Origin: Streptomyces sp. RKAG290 | GTDB taxonomy: Bacteria; Actinomycetota; Actinomycetes; Streptomycetales; Streptomycetaceae | Assembly: GCF_023701695.1 (NCBI RefSeq) | Contig: NZ_JAJOZC010000001.1 | Location: forward strand, 3,905,894 to 3,969,893 | Length of the DNA stretch: 64,000 nucleotides | Direction of reading: 5' to 3' | Shown: positions 26,200-33,984 of the stretch, piece by piece | Layout of the letters: each line of letters starts with the position of its first letter | Position numbering within the stretch: position 1 is the stretch's first letter | The notes under the pieces: generated by a model | The model's input: only the letters and a program-made list of their open reading frames with translations | Told to the model about the DNA's origin: nothing | Databases searched by the model: none | Position numbers and translations under genes: made by a program

Positions 26200-27744
26200 A
26201 TGGACACCAGGCGCCCGCTCCGTACCCTCGCCATCGCGCTCGGCACTGCCGGCCTCCTCATCTCCGGTTGTAGTAACGGGAGTTCGACGACGAGCGCCTC
26301 GTCCTCCGCGCAGACCGCCTCCGCTTCCCCCGTGCCCGCGGCACTGAAGAAGTTCTACTCACAGCGCCTCAGCTGGCGGGACTGCGGTGTCACCGGATTC
26401 CAGTGCAGCACGATGAAGGCGCCGCTCGACTACGCGAAGCCGGACGGCGCCGAGATCAAGCTGGCGGTCTCCCGGAAGAAGGCCACCGGGCCGGGCAAGA
26501 AGATCGGCTCGCTCCTGGTGAATCCGGGCGGGCCCGGCGGGTCGGCCATCGGCTATCTCCAGGGCTACGCCGCCATCGGCTACCCCGCCCAGGTGCGGGC
26601 CCGCTACGACATGGTCGCCATCGATCCGCGCGGGGTGGCACGCAGCGAACCCGTCGAATGCCTCACCGGCTCGCAGATGGACGCGTACACCCAGGTCGAC
26701 CAGACGCCGGACGACGCCGTGGAGGTCACCAAGCTCAGCGGCGCGTACAAGAAGTTCGCCTCGGGCTGCGAGCAGCGCTCCGGGGAGGTCCTGCCGCACG
26801 TCTCCACTGTCGAGACGGCGCGTGACATGGACATCCTCCGTGCCCTGCTCGGTGACGATCAGCTGCACTACGTCGGGGCCTCGTACGGCACCTTCCTGGG
26901 CGCGACGTACGCCGAACTCTTCCCCGCCCGGGCCGGCCGGCTCGTCCTCGACGGTGCGATGGACCCCTCGCTCCCGTCGGTCGAGATGAACCGCGACCAG
27001 ACCGCGGGGTTCGAGACCGCGTTCCAGTCCTTCGCCGCAGACTGCGTGAAGAAGGCGGACTGCCCGCTCGGTACGACGTCCGCCGCCGACGCGGCCACCC
27101 AGCTGAAGAAGCTGTTCAGCGACCTCGACGCCAAGCCCATCGCCACCGGCGAGTCCCGCAAGCTCGGCGAGTCCCTCGCCACCACGGGTGTCATCGCCGC
27201 CATGTACGACGAGGAGGCCTGGCCCCAGCTCCGCGAGGCGCTCACCGCAGCCGAGGCGGGCGACGGCTCCGGTCTGCTCTCGCTGGCGGACAGCTACTAC
27301 GAGCGCGAGCCGAACGGCACGTACGCGAACCTCATGTACGCCAACGCGGCCGTGAACTGCCTCGACCTCCCGCCCGCCTTCAAGACCTCCAAGGCGGTCA
27401 CCCAGGCCCTCCCCACGTTCGAGAAGGCCTCCCCGGTCTTCGGCAAGGGCTTCGCCTGGGCCTCCCTGAACTGCGCCTACTGGCCGGTCCGCGCCACCGG
27501 CACCCCGCACCGCATCAAGGCCGAGGGCGCGGCCCCGATCGTGGTGGTCGGCACCACCCGGGACCCGGCCACCCCGTACAAGTGGGCGAAGTCGCTGGCC
27601 GGCCAGCTCTCCTCCGGCACCCTCCTCACCTACCAGGGCGACGGCCACACGGCGTACGGCCGCGGCAGCGACTGCATCGACACGGCGATCAACACCTACC
27701 TCCTGGAGGGCACCCCGCCGAGCGACGGCAAGAAGTGCTCCTGA
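26200..27744 (+). CDS. Secreted alpha/beta-hydrolase, tripeptidyl aminopeptidase-like lipoprotein
   Basis: 514 residues from ATG 26200. A lipobox LISGC ends the signal peptide and a Ser/Thr/Ala linker follows. The peptidase fold shows NPGGPGGS (oxyanion region), nucleophile elbow VGASYGTFLG (~225), Asp in VVGTTRDPATPY (~452) and His in GDGHTAYGRG (~481), with four or more Cys residues for disulfides. This matches the SlpD/SlpE/tripeptidyl aminopeptidase family that trims N-terminal peptides outside the cell. TACGCT seven bases before the ATG suggests a leaderless transcript. An in-frame ATG at 26152 would destroy the signal peptide pattern. Confidence 0.9.
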   Translation: MDTRRPLRTLAIALGTAGLLISGCSNGSSTTSASSSAQTASASPVPAALKKFYSQRLSWRDCGVTGFQCSTMKAPLDYAKPDGAEIKLAVSRKKATGPGKKIGSLLVNPGGPGGSAIGYLQGYAAIGYPAQVRARYDMVAIDPRGVARSEPVECLTGSQMDAYTQVDQTPDDAVEVTKLSGAYKKFASGCEQRSGEVLPHVSTVETARDMDILRALLGDDQLHYVGASYGTFLGATYAELFPARAGRLVLDGAMDPSLPSVEMNRDQTAGFETAFQSFAADCVKKADCPLGTTSAADAATQLKKLFSDLDAKPIATGESRKLGESLATTGVIAAMYDEEAWPQLREALTAAEAGDGSGLLSLADSYYEREPNGTYANLMYANAAVNCLDLPPAFKTSKAVTQALPTFEKASPVFGKGFAWASLNCAYWPVRATGTPHRIKAEGAAPIVVVGTTRDPATPYKWAKSLAGQLSSGTLLTYQGDGHTAYGRGSDCIDTAINTYLLEGTPPSDGKKCS

Positions 27745-27863
27745 GCTCACCGATCCGTGGCCTGACCTGCGACTACGCCGCTGCAGCGGGCTGGTGCGGA
27801 GCACCCTCGGAAACTGTGTAGACTTGGCGTCGCTGCTGATCGCATCATGGTGCGACAGGGCGT

Positions 27864-27937
27864 GCCGCCTTAGCTCAGTTGGCCAGAGCAACGCACTCGT
27901 AATGCGTAGGTCTCGGGTTCGAATCCCGAAGGCGGCT
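27864..27937 (+). tRNA. tRNA-Thr (anticodon CGT)
   Basis: Cloverleaf by eye: acceptor GCCGCCT/AGGCGGC, D arm GCTCAGTTGGCCAGAGC, anticodon arm ACGCA-CTCGTAA-TGCGT with CGT, and T arm TCGGG-TTCGAAT-CCCGA. Discriminator T; CCA is not encoded. Integrase remnants directly downstream suggest that its 3' end served as an attachment site. Confidence 0.97.
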
Positions 27938-27944
27938 CTGTAGA

Positions 27945-27987
27945 AGCCTCAGGACTCACTCGCCGTGACCTGGGGCTTTTGCTTTTC
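27945..27987 (+). terminator. tRNA-Thr terminator
   Basis: AGCCTCAGG pairs with CCTGGGGCT (one G-U) and is followed by TTTTGCTTTT, eight bases beyond the tRNA. Confidence 0.7.
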
Positions 27988-28134
27988 CTGGATGCGCCGG
28001 CGACGCCGGGCGCGGACCCCGCGAGTGTGGTGCCGGCCGTCGTCGATCCCAGCTTCTACGAGCAACTCTTTGAACTCCTCGTAGTCGGCGCGTGGGTCGA
28101 GCAAGCGTCCGTCCGGCCGCGAGAAGGCGACGTC
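27949..28134 (-). pseudogene. Tyrosine recombinase (integrase) catalytic-domain remnant
   Basis: A 61-codon open stretch with no start codon reads ...SRPDGRLLDPRADYEEFKELL, then VEAGIDDGRHH. Actinobacterial phage-type integrases have this block (DPR.D..E.K.LL..AG) directly before the HDARHT catalytic box; here that box is degraded to a RHHTRGVRARRRR run. It ends 12 bases from the tRNA-Thr 3' end, exactly where an integrase of an element inserted into that tRNA would lie. Assignment rests on pattern memory, not a search. Confidence 0.6.
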
Positions 28135-28196
28135 TTACTCCGCGGCAGCTCGGCAGCTGTGGCTCGCATCTCGTGTAGCTGCGCCATGTGGTCATG

Positions 28197-28297
28197 GAGA
28201 AATCAGCGGCTGCCGACCTGATCGCCGCTTCGGGCCGCGAATCGTACAGCGCGAACACGTCCCCTTTGAACTCCGGCGGATAGTTCTTCATGACCAC
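28197..28297 (-). pseudogene. IS3-family transposase (orfA) N-terminal fragment
   Basis: From 28297 on the minus strand: MVMKNYPPEFKGDVFALYDS then RPEAAIRSAAADF. IS3/IS1533-type OrfA proteins of Streptomyces begin MKNYPPEFKADAVALYESRP and continue with a VAADLGI..ETLRNW helix-turn-helix, which is lost here. Only ~33 residues remain before the frame becomes unrelated. A remnant, not an active element; no terminal inverted repeats found. Confidence 0.75.
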
Positions 28298-28502
28298 GAG
28301 ATGTCCGTTCTCGGATCACCAGGATCCAGTGTCTCGTCTGTCCGACATCCGGGGGGCAACGCCCGATTGGACCTTCCTGATGCCGACGCCGACAGCCCAT
28401 TCGGCATTGACCAACGGCGTCGAAGTTGCGCCCGGGCCCCTTGCGTTGGGGCGGGGTGGGCCCGGGGCGGGGGGAGCCGGGGCCGAGGGTACTGTGGGTT
28501 TC

Positions 28503-28925
28503 GTGATCGATACTGTTCGGGGGTCTGCTGTGGTGCCGGTCAGGCGTGTGGTGCTTCCGCTGGTCATCTGGGTGGCCGTGGTGCCGTGGCTGCTCGCTAC
28601 GGGGACGACCATGCTGTGGGGGTTCTCGCAGGAGCCGGACGGGCTGTTCTTGACGTTCGGCACCCGGCTGGCACTCGTGCCGCTGCTGCTGGTAGGTGAG
28701 GTCGTCGGCGTGGTGGCGGCCTTCCGACGCTATGACGGTCTCCGCTCCGAATTCTGGCCGGGAGCCGGTCTGGCGTTTGCTCTTCTGGCGCTGTTCACCG
28801 TGATGGCGGTGGCCGCTACGTGGGGCGAGTGGGGCGGGATGCTGTTGATCTGGGCCCTGTACACCGGCTACGTGTTCTTCGTGTTCGTCTTCGGCGGGAT
28901 GGCCTGGAAGAAGGTCTTCGCCTAG
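28503..28925 (+). CDS. Four-helix membrane protein, unknown
   Basis: 140 residues from GTG 28503 with four hydrophobic segments (VVLPLVIWVAVVPWLL; LFLTFGTRLALVPLLLVGEV; PGAGLAFALLALFTVMAVAA; MLLIWALYTGYVFFVFVFGG) and a short basic end (WKKVFA). TACTGT eight bases upstream of the GTG could be a -10 for a near-leaderless transcript. A longer frame reaching 28290 lacks coding character. No family recognised. It lies within the mobile-element island. Confidence 0.65.
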   Translation: MIDTVRGSAVVPVRRVVLPLVIWVAVVPWLLATGTTMLWGFSQEPDGLFLTFGTRLALVPLLLVGEVVGVVAAFRRYDGLRSEFWPGAGLAFALLALFTVMAVAATWGEWGGMLLIWALYTGYVFFVFVFGGMAWKKVFA

Positions 28926-28954
28926 GCCGCGCTCTTGAAGAAGATCACGCAGCC

Positions 28955-29138
28955 AGCCCCTGGCAGCACGAGAACACGAACGGCTTGCGGGCAGCATCCC
29001 CAAGGGCGCCGACCTGGCAGCCCACACCCTCCACGACCTGGCGACCGCCCGGCGGACGTCAACGGCCGCGCACGCAGAACGCCCGGCTGGGAAACCCCAG
29101 CCGAGCGCCTCGCTAAGCTCCTGGCCACAGCCAGTTGA
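28955..29138 (+). pseudogene. IS30-family transposase C-terminal remnant
   Basis: The C-terminus VNGRARRTPGWETPAERLAK then LLATAS matches the IS30 end (LNGRPRKTLGWETPAERL). Upstream pieces of the same domain appear in other frames (HENTNGL at ~28965; PKGADLAAHTL at ~29000), so at least two frameshifts separate them. Nothing of the N-terminal HTH or DDE core is left. Confidence 0.75.
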
Positions 29139-29202
29139 TCACCTGTGTGGCAACGGCCCTTGGAATTCGCCGTGCGCCGGGGGCCTTCCTCATGCTTGGC
29201 TG

Positions 29203-30327
29203 CTACTTGTACTTGCCGTAGTAGCCGGTGAGGTTCGTCAGTTCGCAGGTGGCGGCGCCGACGAGGCACAGCGGGGAAGCGTACTTACTCTTGTGGACCC
29301 AGGTGACGTGTCCGCCGTTGTAGATGTAGATCTCGTGGTTGGGCATTTTCCGGTGGTTGCCGGAGCGGATTTCCCAGCCTCCGCGGGTGATGTGGAACGT
29401 CAGGGCGCCGTCGATGGCTCCCTTGACCTTGGCGATGCCGCCGCAAAACGGGTTGGTGGAGTGGGTGACCATCCGGATGTCGGCGTATCCGGAGCCGGCG
29501 CCGAGCTTCTTGACCTGCATGTCCTTGGCGCTGGCGGTCTTCTTGGCTACCAGCTTGTGGTTGGACTTCTTGTAGACGTGGGTCGCCTTGACGGAGGTGT
29601 ATCCACTGACCTTGCGGCTCTTCCAGGTGATGACGGCGGACTCGGAGGTGCGGTAGCGGGAACTCTTCCAGTCGAAGCTGCGGTTGTCGCCGCCGTAGAC
29701 GTACTTTTTGCCCCAGTACTTGCACGCCTTGGGAATGGGCTGGTCTATGTACTTCTGGGGTATGAACGTCGTCCACGTCAAGGTGGTGGTGGCCGACGCC
29801 TTGGCGGCCTCGGCCTGGGCGATGGCGGTGCGCTGGACGGCTGCCGCCTTGGTCTTGCCGTGGTCGACCTCGGGCACGGCGACGGTGAGGCCCCAGGTGC
29901 GGGCGGCGGAGGTGTCGCCCTTGAGCTGGGGGATGATCCGGTACTGGTAGGAGGTGCCGGCGCTGGCGGTGGTGTCCTTGAAGGTGGCCTGGCCCGGCTT
30001 GGAGGTGGTGAGGGGGGTTTCGTCGCGGAGGATGGTGTAGCGGGCGTTGGCTGTGTACGGCTTCCAGGACAGTGTCACGGACCCCGGAGCGGCCGTGGAG
30101 GTCACGCCGCGGTCGGCCAGGGCGTTGTTGACGAGGGCGGCCTGGCCGCCGCTGGTGCGGCCGATGCTCAGGTGCTGTTCGGCGAGGTCGGAGCGCTGCT
30201 GGGCGCTCAGGGGTGCCGACTGGCCGGGGGCGTCGTCGGCGTGGGAGGCCACCGTGGTGGTGGCGAGAAGTGCGAGGGGAAGGGCGGCGAGGGCCGCCAC
30301 GCGGGGCACGGATGCGCTGACACGCAC
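29203..30327 (-). CDS. Secreted protein with FnIII-like domain, function unknown
   Basis: 374 residues from GTG 30327, with GGAGA six bases upstream. A signal peptide (basic start, hydrophobic core, ASHADDA cleavage region) leads to a Sec-secreted product. Residues ~80-145 (PGSVTLSWKPYTANARYTIL and following TSYQYRIIPQLKG) look like a fibronectin type III repeat. The C-terminal ~190 residues are Lys/Tyr/Trp-rich with four Cys (ACKYWGKKYVYGG, FCGGIAK, SPLCLVGAATCE), which could form two disulfides. I do not recognise the C-terminal domain. Confidence 0.8.
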   Translation of the reverse strand: MRVSASVPRVAALAALPLALLATTTVASHADDAPGQSAPLSAQQRSDLAEQHLSIGRTSGGQAALVNNALADRGVTSTAAPGSVTLSWKPYTANARYTILRDETPLTTSKPGQATFKDTTASAGTSYQYRIIPQLKGDTSAARTWGLTVAVPEVDHGKTKAAAVQRTAIAQAEAAKASATTTLTWTTFIPQKYIDQPIPKACKYWGKKYVYGGDNRSFDWKSSRYRTSESAVITWKSRKVSGYTSVKATHVYKKSNHKLVAKKTASAKDMQVKKLGAGSGYADIRMVTHSTNPFCGGIAKVKGAIDGALTFHITRGGWEIRSGNHRKMPNHEIYIYNGGHVTWVHKSKYASPLCLVGAATCELTNLTGYYGKYK

Positions 30328-30364
30328 GTGGTTCTCCGTTCATTGGGTGGGTGCGGAACGTGCC

Positions 30365-30562
30365 TCAGTGCTTCTTGTCGAGTTCGGGGGCGCCCCGGCA
30401 CTGGGTCTTGGTGCTCATCGACTTGCCCGCGACGTAGATCTCCGTCTGGGACTGTCGGAGGGTGATCTTGTTGCCGGACTGGGTGGACGTGATGGCCAGG
30501 CCCTTGCCGGACTAGGTGAAGCCATTCATGGACAAGTAGCGGTCCACGTGGCGTCCGACCGT
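30365..30562 (-). pseudogene. Small protein gene broken by an in-frame TAG
   Basis: Reading leftward, VDRYLSMNGFT is followed by TAG and then SGKGLAITSTQSGNKITLRQ plus SQTEIYVAGKSMSTKTQCRG and APELDKKH before TGA at 30365. The residues after the stop have convincing coding character. A TGG-to-TAG change (Trp) would explain it. It lies just upstream of the secreted-protein gene on the same strand. Family unknown. Confidence 0.45.
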
Positions 30563-30752
30563 TCTACGAGTAACGGACTCCCCGTAGAGGCAAATTGGGT
30601 CGGGGCCCCCTCACCATAGAGTTTGGGTGGCGGGGGTGCCTATCGTCTAAAAGGGAGCCTTGCAGGTGGGAGGAAAGGGCAGTTGGGGCCGGCGGAATCT
30701 GGGATGCCGTGAACCCATTGCGTCGGGGTGTGGTGTCTGCGGAGCTGGATAA

Positions 30753-30905
30753 GTGGTTGCCGCACCGTGCGGGCCGGAGAAGGACGCTCTCTTGCCCCAG
30801 AACCCCCTGCCCGCGACACACCTGCTCGGCGGCGCGGAAGAAGAGCTCCATGCGCTCATGGCGGAGCGAACGCGTCCTGCGGAGATACCACCCTCGTCGT
30901 CCTGA
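30753..30905 (+). CDS. Small ORF preceding excisionase-like gene
   Basis: 50 codons from GTG 30753, ending ...EEELHALMAERTRPAEIPPSSS. Composition and position, directly ahead of an excisionase-like HTH frame in another reading frame, resemble small genes of actinobacterial integrative elements. No family recognised; could be chance. Confidence 0.25.
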   Translation: MVAAPCGPEKDALLPQNPLPATHLLGGAEEELHALMAERTRPAEIPPSSS

Positions 30906-31048
30906 CGGTCGAGGAAGCCGCCCGCCGCACCGGCATCGGCCGGACGAGGGTGTACGAGTACGTCGCCTCCGGCGAAATCTCGTCCGTCAAGATCGGCAGT
31001 CTCCGCCGCAATACCCCCGCGGCGGTGAGCGAATTTCTGGCCCGGTGA
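30767..31048 (+). CDS. Excisionase-like helix-turn-helix protein
   Basis: The recognisable part begins ~30890: LVVLTVEEAARRTGIGRTRV then YEYVASGEISSVKIGSLRRN and TPAAVSEFLAR. This is the MerR-like winged HTH of excisionases and 'helix-turn-helix domain' proteins of integrative elements. No good start codon lies just before it; GTG 30767 is the nearest in frame and would add ~40 unrelated residues, so the true 5' end may be lost. The stop overlaps a GTG that begins the integrase fragment (GTGA), the usual xis-int coupling. Confidence 0.6.
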   Translation: MRAGEGRSLAPEPPARDTPARRRGRRAPCAHGGANASCGDTTLVVLTVEEAARRTGIGRTRVYEYVASGEISSVKIGSLRRNTPAAVSEFLAR

Positions 31049-31311
31049 CTCAACTCGGGCGACTTCGCGGCTGGCCTTGGCGGGGGAAGACACGGCAAAA
31101 CCGACAGCTGAACGGCACCTCTTCGGTTCTCCAGGGCAAGGACGGCCGTCGGCGCCGGCACGGCTATGTCACCGACGGAGTCAAGAACGACGGCAAGTCT
31201 GAGCACTGCCGAAGCGGCCGCAAGACCCGTGCGGAGACCGCCAAGGCCGTACTCGAGCTTGAGTGCCGACGCGACAAGGGGGCGGCTGTCGTGGAGCGGC
31301 TACTTTTCTGA
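31045..31311 (+). pseudogene. Integrase N-terminal fragment, truncated
   Basis: From GTG 31045: NGTSSVLQGKDGRRRRHGYV then TDGVKNDGKSEHCRSGRK and AETAKAVLELECRRDKGA. Actinobacterial tyrosine integrases begin with this NGASSIY..DG.WHG.VTVGVKDDG...R.RGKTRAEV..KV..LE..RDAG pattern (arm-binding domain). After RDKGAAVV the frame runs out in the 3' end of the opposite-strand lipoprotein gene, so the core-binding and catalytic domains are deleted. Confidence 0.75.
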
Positions 31312-31890
31312 TGAAGCAGGCTCCTTCTCCTTCAGCATCAGGTCGATGATGCCGGTCAGGTCTTCCTCGGACACCGCGCCACGGACGGCCCCTGCGACCT
31401 TTCCTGAGCGGTCGATGACCAAACTGAAGGGCAGAGCCTGTGCGTTCACCACGCCGTGGGGCAGCTTGAGAAACTGTTTTCCCGCCGGGTCGTGCAGGCT
31501 CGGGTAGGACAGTTTGTGGTCACGTTGGAACGCCAGGGCGTTATCCACGCTCTGCTCGGTGTTGATGCCCAGGATCTGTACCCCCTGGTCCTTCAGCTTC
31601 CGTTGAGTGCGGTCCAGCGCCGGAGATTCCAGGCGGCAGGGGCCGCACCAGGAAGCCCACGCGTTGACGATGACGACCTTGCCCCGGTAGTCGGGCAACC
31701 GGGTCGCTTTCCCGTCAAGCGACTTGCCCGAGAAGTCGGGAGCAGCAGGGCGTTCGGCGACCGGAATGCTGCGGAACAACGGCTGCGCTTTGAGGGGTTG
31801 CTCGGTTGAGAGCGTGTCCGGGGTGGAACACCCGGTCAGGGCAAGAGCGGTCATGGTCGTCCACAAGGCCCCGCGAGAAATCGTCTTCAT
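31300..31890 (-). CDS. TlpA/ResA-like thioredoxin-fold lipoprotein
   Basis: 196 residues. Lipobox LTGC ends the signal peptide, so the protein is predicted to be anchored outside the membrane. The redoxin domain has PDFSGKSLDGKATRLPDYRG, the active site WASWCGPCRLESP, and a cis-Pro region QALPFSLVIDRSG. This is the AhpC/TSA-TlpA type that reduces disulfides in exported proteins or cytochrome c. The secreted Cys-containing proteins nearby are possible clients (inference). The gene's 3' end abuts the integrase fragment. Confidence 0.88.
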   Translation of the reverse strand: MKTISRGALWTTMTALALTGCSTPDTLSTEQPLKAQPLFRSIPVAERPAAPDFSGKSLDGKATRLPDYRGKVVIVNAWASWCGPCRLESPALDRTQRKLKDQGVQILGINTEQSVDNALAFQRDHKLSYPSLHDPAGKQFLKLPHGVVNAQALPFSLVIDRSGKVAGAVRGAVSEEDLTGIIDLMLKEKEPASSEK

Positions 31891-32020
31891 GATCGTTCAG
31901 TATCCCAACCCTGTTGCCGGGGGCGGCAGTCGGGTGGCGGCATTCCTCGTGAAACACGGGCGCAGTGCTAGGGCGGCCCGCCGCGCACGCGGGGCTGCGG
32001 ACGTCCCGCGGAGCTACCGC

Positions 32021-32395
32021 CTACTGGATGCCGCCGAACGCCTTCTTGTTCTTGGCCTTGTAGTTGAAGACGACGTAGTAGTCGCCCTTTCCGTACTTCT
32101 TCCAGTCGGCCATCCATGACGTCCCGTTGTCCTTGCCCTTGATCGTCTGGATCAGTGGGTCCTTACCCTTGGCGCGCTTGTATGCCTTCGCCGTGAAGGC
32201 GGTCCGGCCGTTGCCGTAGATCCCGAAGTGCAAGAAGTGCTTGCCCTTCTTCACGCTGTGCGCCTTGGTGGTCTGGGTCTTCCCCGTGGTCTTCCATGTG
32301 CTCTGCCACGCGAAGGCGTCACCGGATATCCCCAAGGTGACCGCTGCCGCCAGGGCCGTCGTCCCCGCAACCTTCGACATCATGCGCATCTTCAT
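32021..32395 (-). CDS. Small basic secreted protein, unknown
   Basis: 124 residues: a signal peptide ending around DAFA, then WQSTWKTTGKTQTTKAHSVK and a Lys/Tyr/Trp-rich domain finishing AFGGIQ, with no Cys. The mature part is very basic. GGGGAA lies seven bases upstream of the ATG. Similar Lys-rich small exported proteins occur in streptomycetes, but I know no function. Oriented with the TlpA-like gene, 130 bases upstream of it. Confidence 0.75.
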   Translation of the reverse strand: MKMRMMSKVAGTTALAAAVTLGISGDAFAWQSTWKTTGKTQTTKAHSVKKGKHFLHFGIYGNGRTAFTAKAYKRAKGKDPLIQTIKGKDNGTSWMADWKKYGKGDYYVVFNYKAKNKKAFGGIQ

Positions 32396-32835
32396 AAGGT
32401 TCCCCTGTTATTGGGCTGCCTGTCCGGCGGCCCGAGGCTCGAACGTAGACGCGAATGCATGATCTTCGCGACGTCCAACAGGGAGGTGACCAATAAGGCA
32501 TTGCCCCTTGGGGAGGGGTCGTGTCCGCCCGCTCTCCTGCGTGCGACCGGCGATCCCGCGGCCGTCCCGAGGCCGGGCACCGGCCCGTGTGGGACGGATC
32601 ACAGCCAGGACGCTGGTCCCTCAGTTTTCACACACCGTCAATTCCCGTGTGCAACTAACAATGACCTCGGCATCCAGAGGTCCTCCAGGGGTGCGGCGAG
32701 GGGCGGAATCGCCTCGAACTCGCCCCTCGCCACGGCATCCAGGAGTCAGGTGTCTCCGACAGGGAAGTGTCCTCGCAGGGGTGCCTTGTCGATCGCCCGG
32801 CCTGTCTCAGCCAGTGGGCGGACGGCTGCCGTCGC
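32396..32835. other. Gap, no gene seen
   Basis: 440 bases between the secreted-protein gene start and the end of the LuxR-type gene. No coding pattern, tRNA or clear hairpin. The part near 32396-32460 presumably holds the promoter of the secreted-protein gene. Confidence 0.4.
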
Positions 32836-33183
32836 TCACGCGGCAGATGGCGTCCACTGATCCGCAGGCAGCGTGGAATGCCGGCAGGGGCAGTGCGGAT
32901 CAACACACAGCACGTCGTGGGAGAGTACGGACAACACCGCAGCCTGTAGTCGAGTCTCCTGCCCCAGCTTCTCCACTATTCGCGCAATATGCGCCTTCAC
33001 TGTGCGCTCGGCGATACCCAGCACCCGCGCCAACTGACGGTTCCCCAGCCCCGTACCCAACAGGAGAAGTACTTCCCTCTCCCGGCCCGTCAGCTCCTTG
33101 AGCCTTCCCGTATCACGCACCGGGGCAATCCCTGTACGTCGGTAGGCACACGCTGCATCTGCCGCATCGGACCGCTTGGTCAT
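32836..33183 (-). CDS. Stand-alone LuxR-type HTH regulator
   Basis: 115 residues from ATG 33183 with a perfect AGGAGGGA site. A single GerE domain occupies residues ~30-90: LTGREREVLLLLGTGLGNRQ then LARVLGIAERTVKAHIARIV. No receiver domain. A C-terminal Cys/His set (VLCVDPHCPCRHS) follows, which could bind a metal or form a disulfide. Small stand-alone LuxR-type proteins are frequent in Streptomyces; the target is unknown. Confidence 0.85.
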   Translation of the reverse strand: MTKRSDAADAACAYRRTGIAPVRDTGRLKELTGREREVLLLLGTGLGNRQLARVLGIAERTVKAHIARIVEKLGQETRLQAAVLSVLSHDVLCVDPHCPCRHSTLPADQWTPSAA

Positions 33184-33642
33184 GGCGGGTCCCTCCTGAT
33201 CCCGCTGTTCCCAGCAGAGCCCCGTGCCCTGGGTGCGGCGGCGATCATGACCCAACCTACCTGCCGGTAGTGACAGGGGCACGCTAGAAAACGCGGGATC
33301 CCTCAAGGGTATTGCCGCAGGGGTCATTTCCGGCCAACTCTGCGCCCGCATAGGTTCGTTCTGCGCACTAGCAAAGGCCAAGAACGCCGAGAGAGCACTG
33401 CATGCAGCCGCATGCCCACGCCTCGTTTCGTCGCGTCAGCCATCGCCGGTACCGCCGTCCTGGCCGTGGCCGCCTCACGGATGCCACTGAAATCCTCAAC
33501 AGCGCCAGTGCCGTCGCCCCTCGGGCGTCTTCTGCTGCTTGAGGTACGTGGTGTAGCAGGGGTTCGACGCCGCGGGAGGTGTGGTGATCCGCTCGTGCCC
33601 CAGGTGGAGCGGAGCGGGCGTCGCGGCTCGGAGCTGCGCGGG
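33184..33642. other. Gap between LuxR-type and STAS genes
   Basis: 459 bases. A short plus-strand frame at 33412 starts with a signal-peptide-like sequence but then turns Arg-rich and has no ribosome site; I do not call it. A minus-strand frame after the STAS stop is also unconvincing. Confidence 0.4.
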
Positions 33643-33984
33643 TCAGCTGTGGTTGGTGGCTGATGCCGCGTCGGGGTGGACGGTGAAGATCCGGTCCAGG
33701 CCGACGATGCGCAGGATCCGGGTGACGTCGGTGGGGACTGCGGCCAGGGCTGTGTCGGCGTTCTGTTCCCTGGCCAGGTTGTGGGCTGCCAGCAGGGCGG
33801 AGATGCCGCTGGAGTCGCAGAATGTCAGGCCGGTCAGATCCAGCACCAGTAGTTGCCCGGCAACCAGGGTGAGGCGGTCCACAGCCCGGCGGAGCCCGGG
33901 TGCGGTCCTGTGGTCGAGGACACCCGTGATCTCCAGTACGGGCCCGGTCGCGGCGTCTCGGGCATTGATCGTCAGCGGGCTCAT
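33643..33984 (-). CDS. STAS-domain anti-anti-sigma factor (RsbV-like)
   Basis: 113 residues. The STAS core includes GVLDHRTAPGLRRAVDRL and LVLDLTGLTFCDSSGISALL, which keeps the phosphorylatable Ser of the DSSG loop. In RsbV/SpoIIAA proteins the unphosphorylated form captures an anti-sigma kinase and frees the sigma factor. The ATG overlaps the stop of the PP2C gene (ATGA), so phosphatase and substrate are translationally coupled, as expected for an RsbP-RsbV pair. Confidence 0.92.
   Translation of the reverse strand: MSPLTINARDAATGPVLEITGVLDHRTAPGLRRAVDRLTLVAGQLLVLDLTGLTFCDSSGISALLAAHNLAREQNADTALAAVPTDVTRILRIVGLDRIFTVHPDAASATNHS

Noticed and set aside
27864..27937. Intact attachment-site duplication of the tRNA 3' end
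   Set aside because: I looked for a second copy of the T-arm/acceptor sequence downstream and did not see one by eye; a computed search is needed.
32508..33101. Plus-strand frame of 197 codons opposite the small LuxR gene
   Set aside because: It is the antisense shadow of a gene with a perfect ribosome site and a clear HTH.
33412..33663. Possible small secreted protein starting like a signal peptide
   Set aside because: Only the first ~25 residues look plausible; the rest is Arg/Gly-rich shadow composition and there is no ribosome site.
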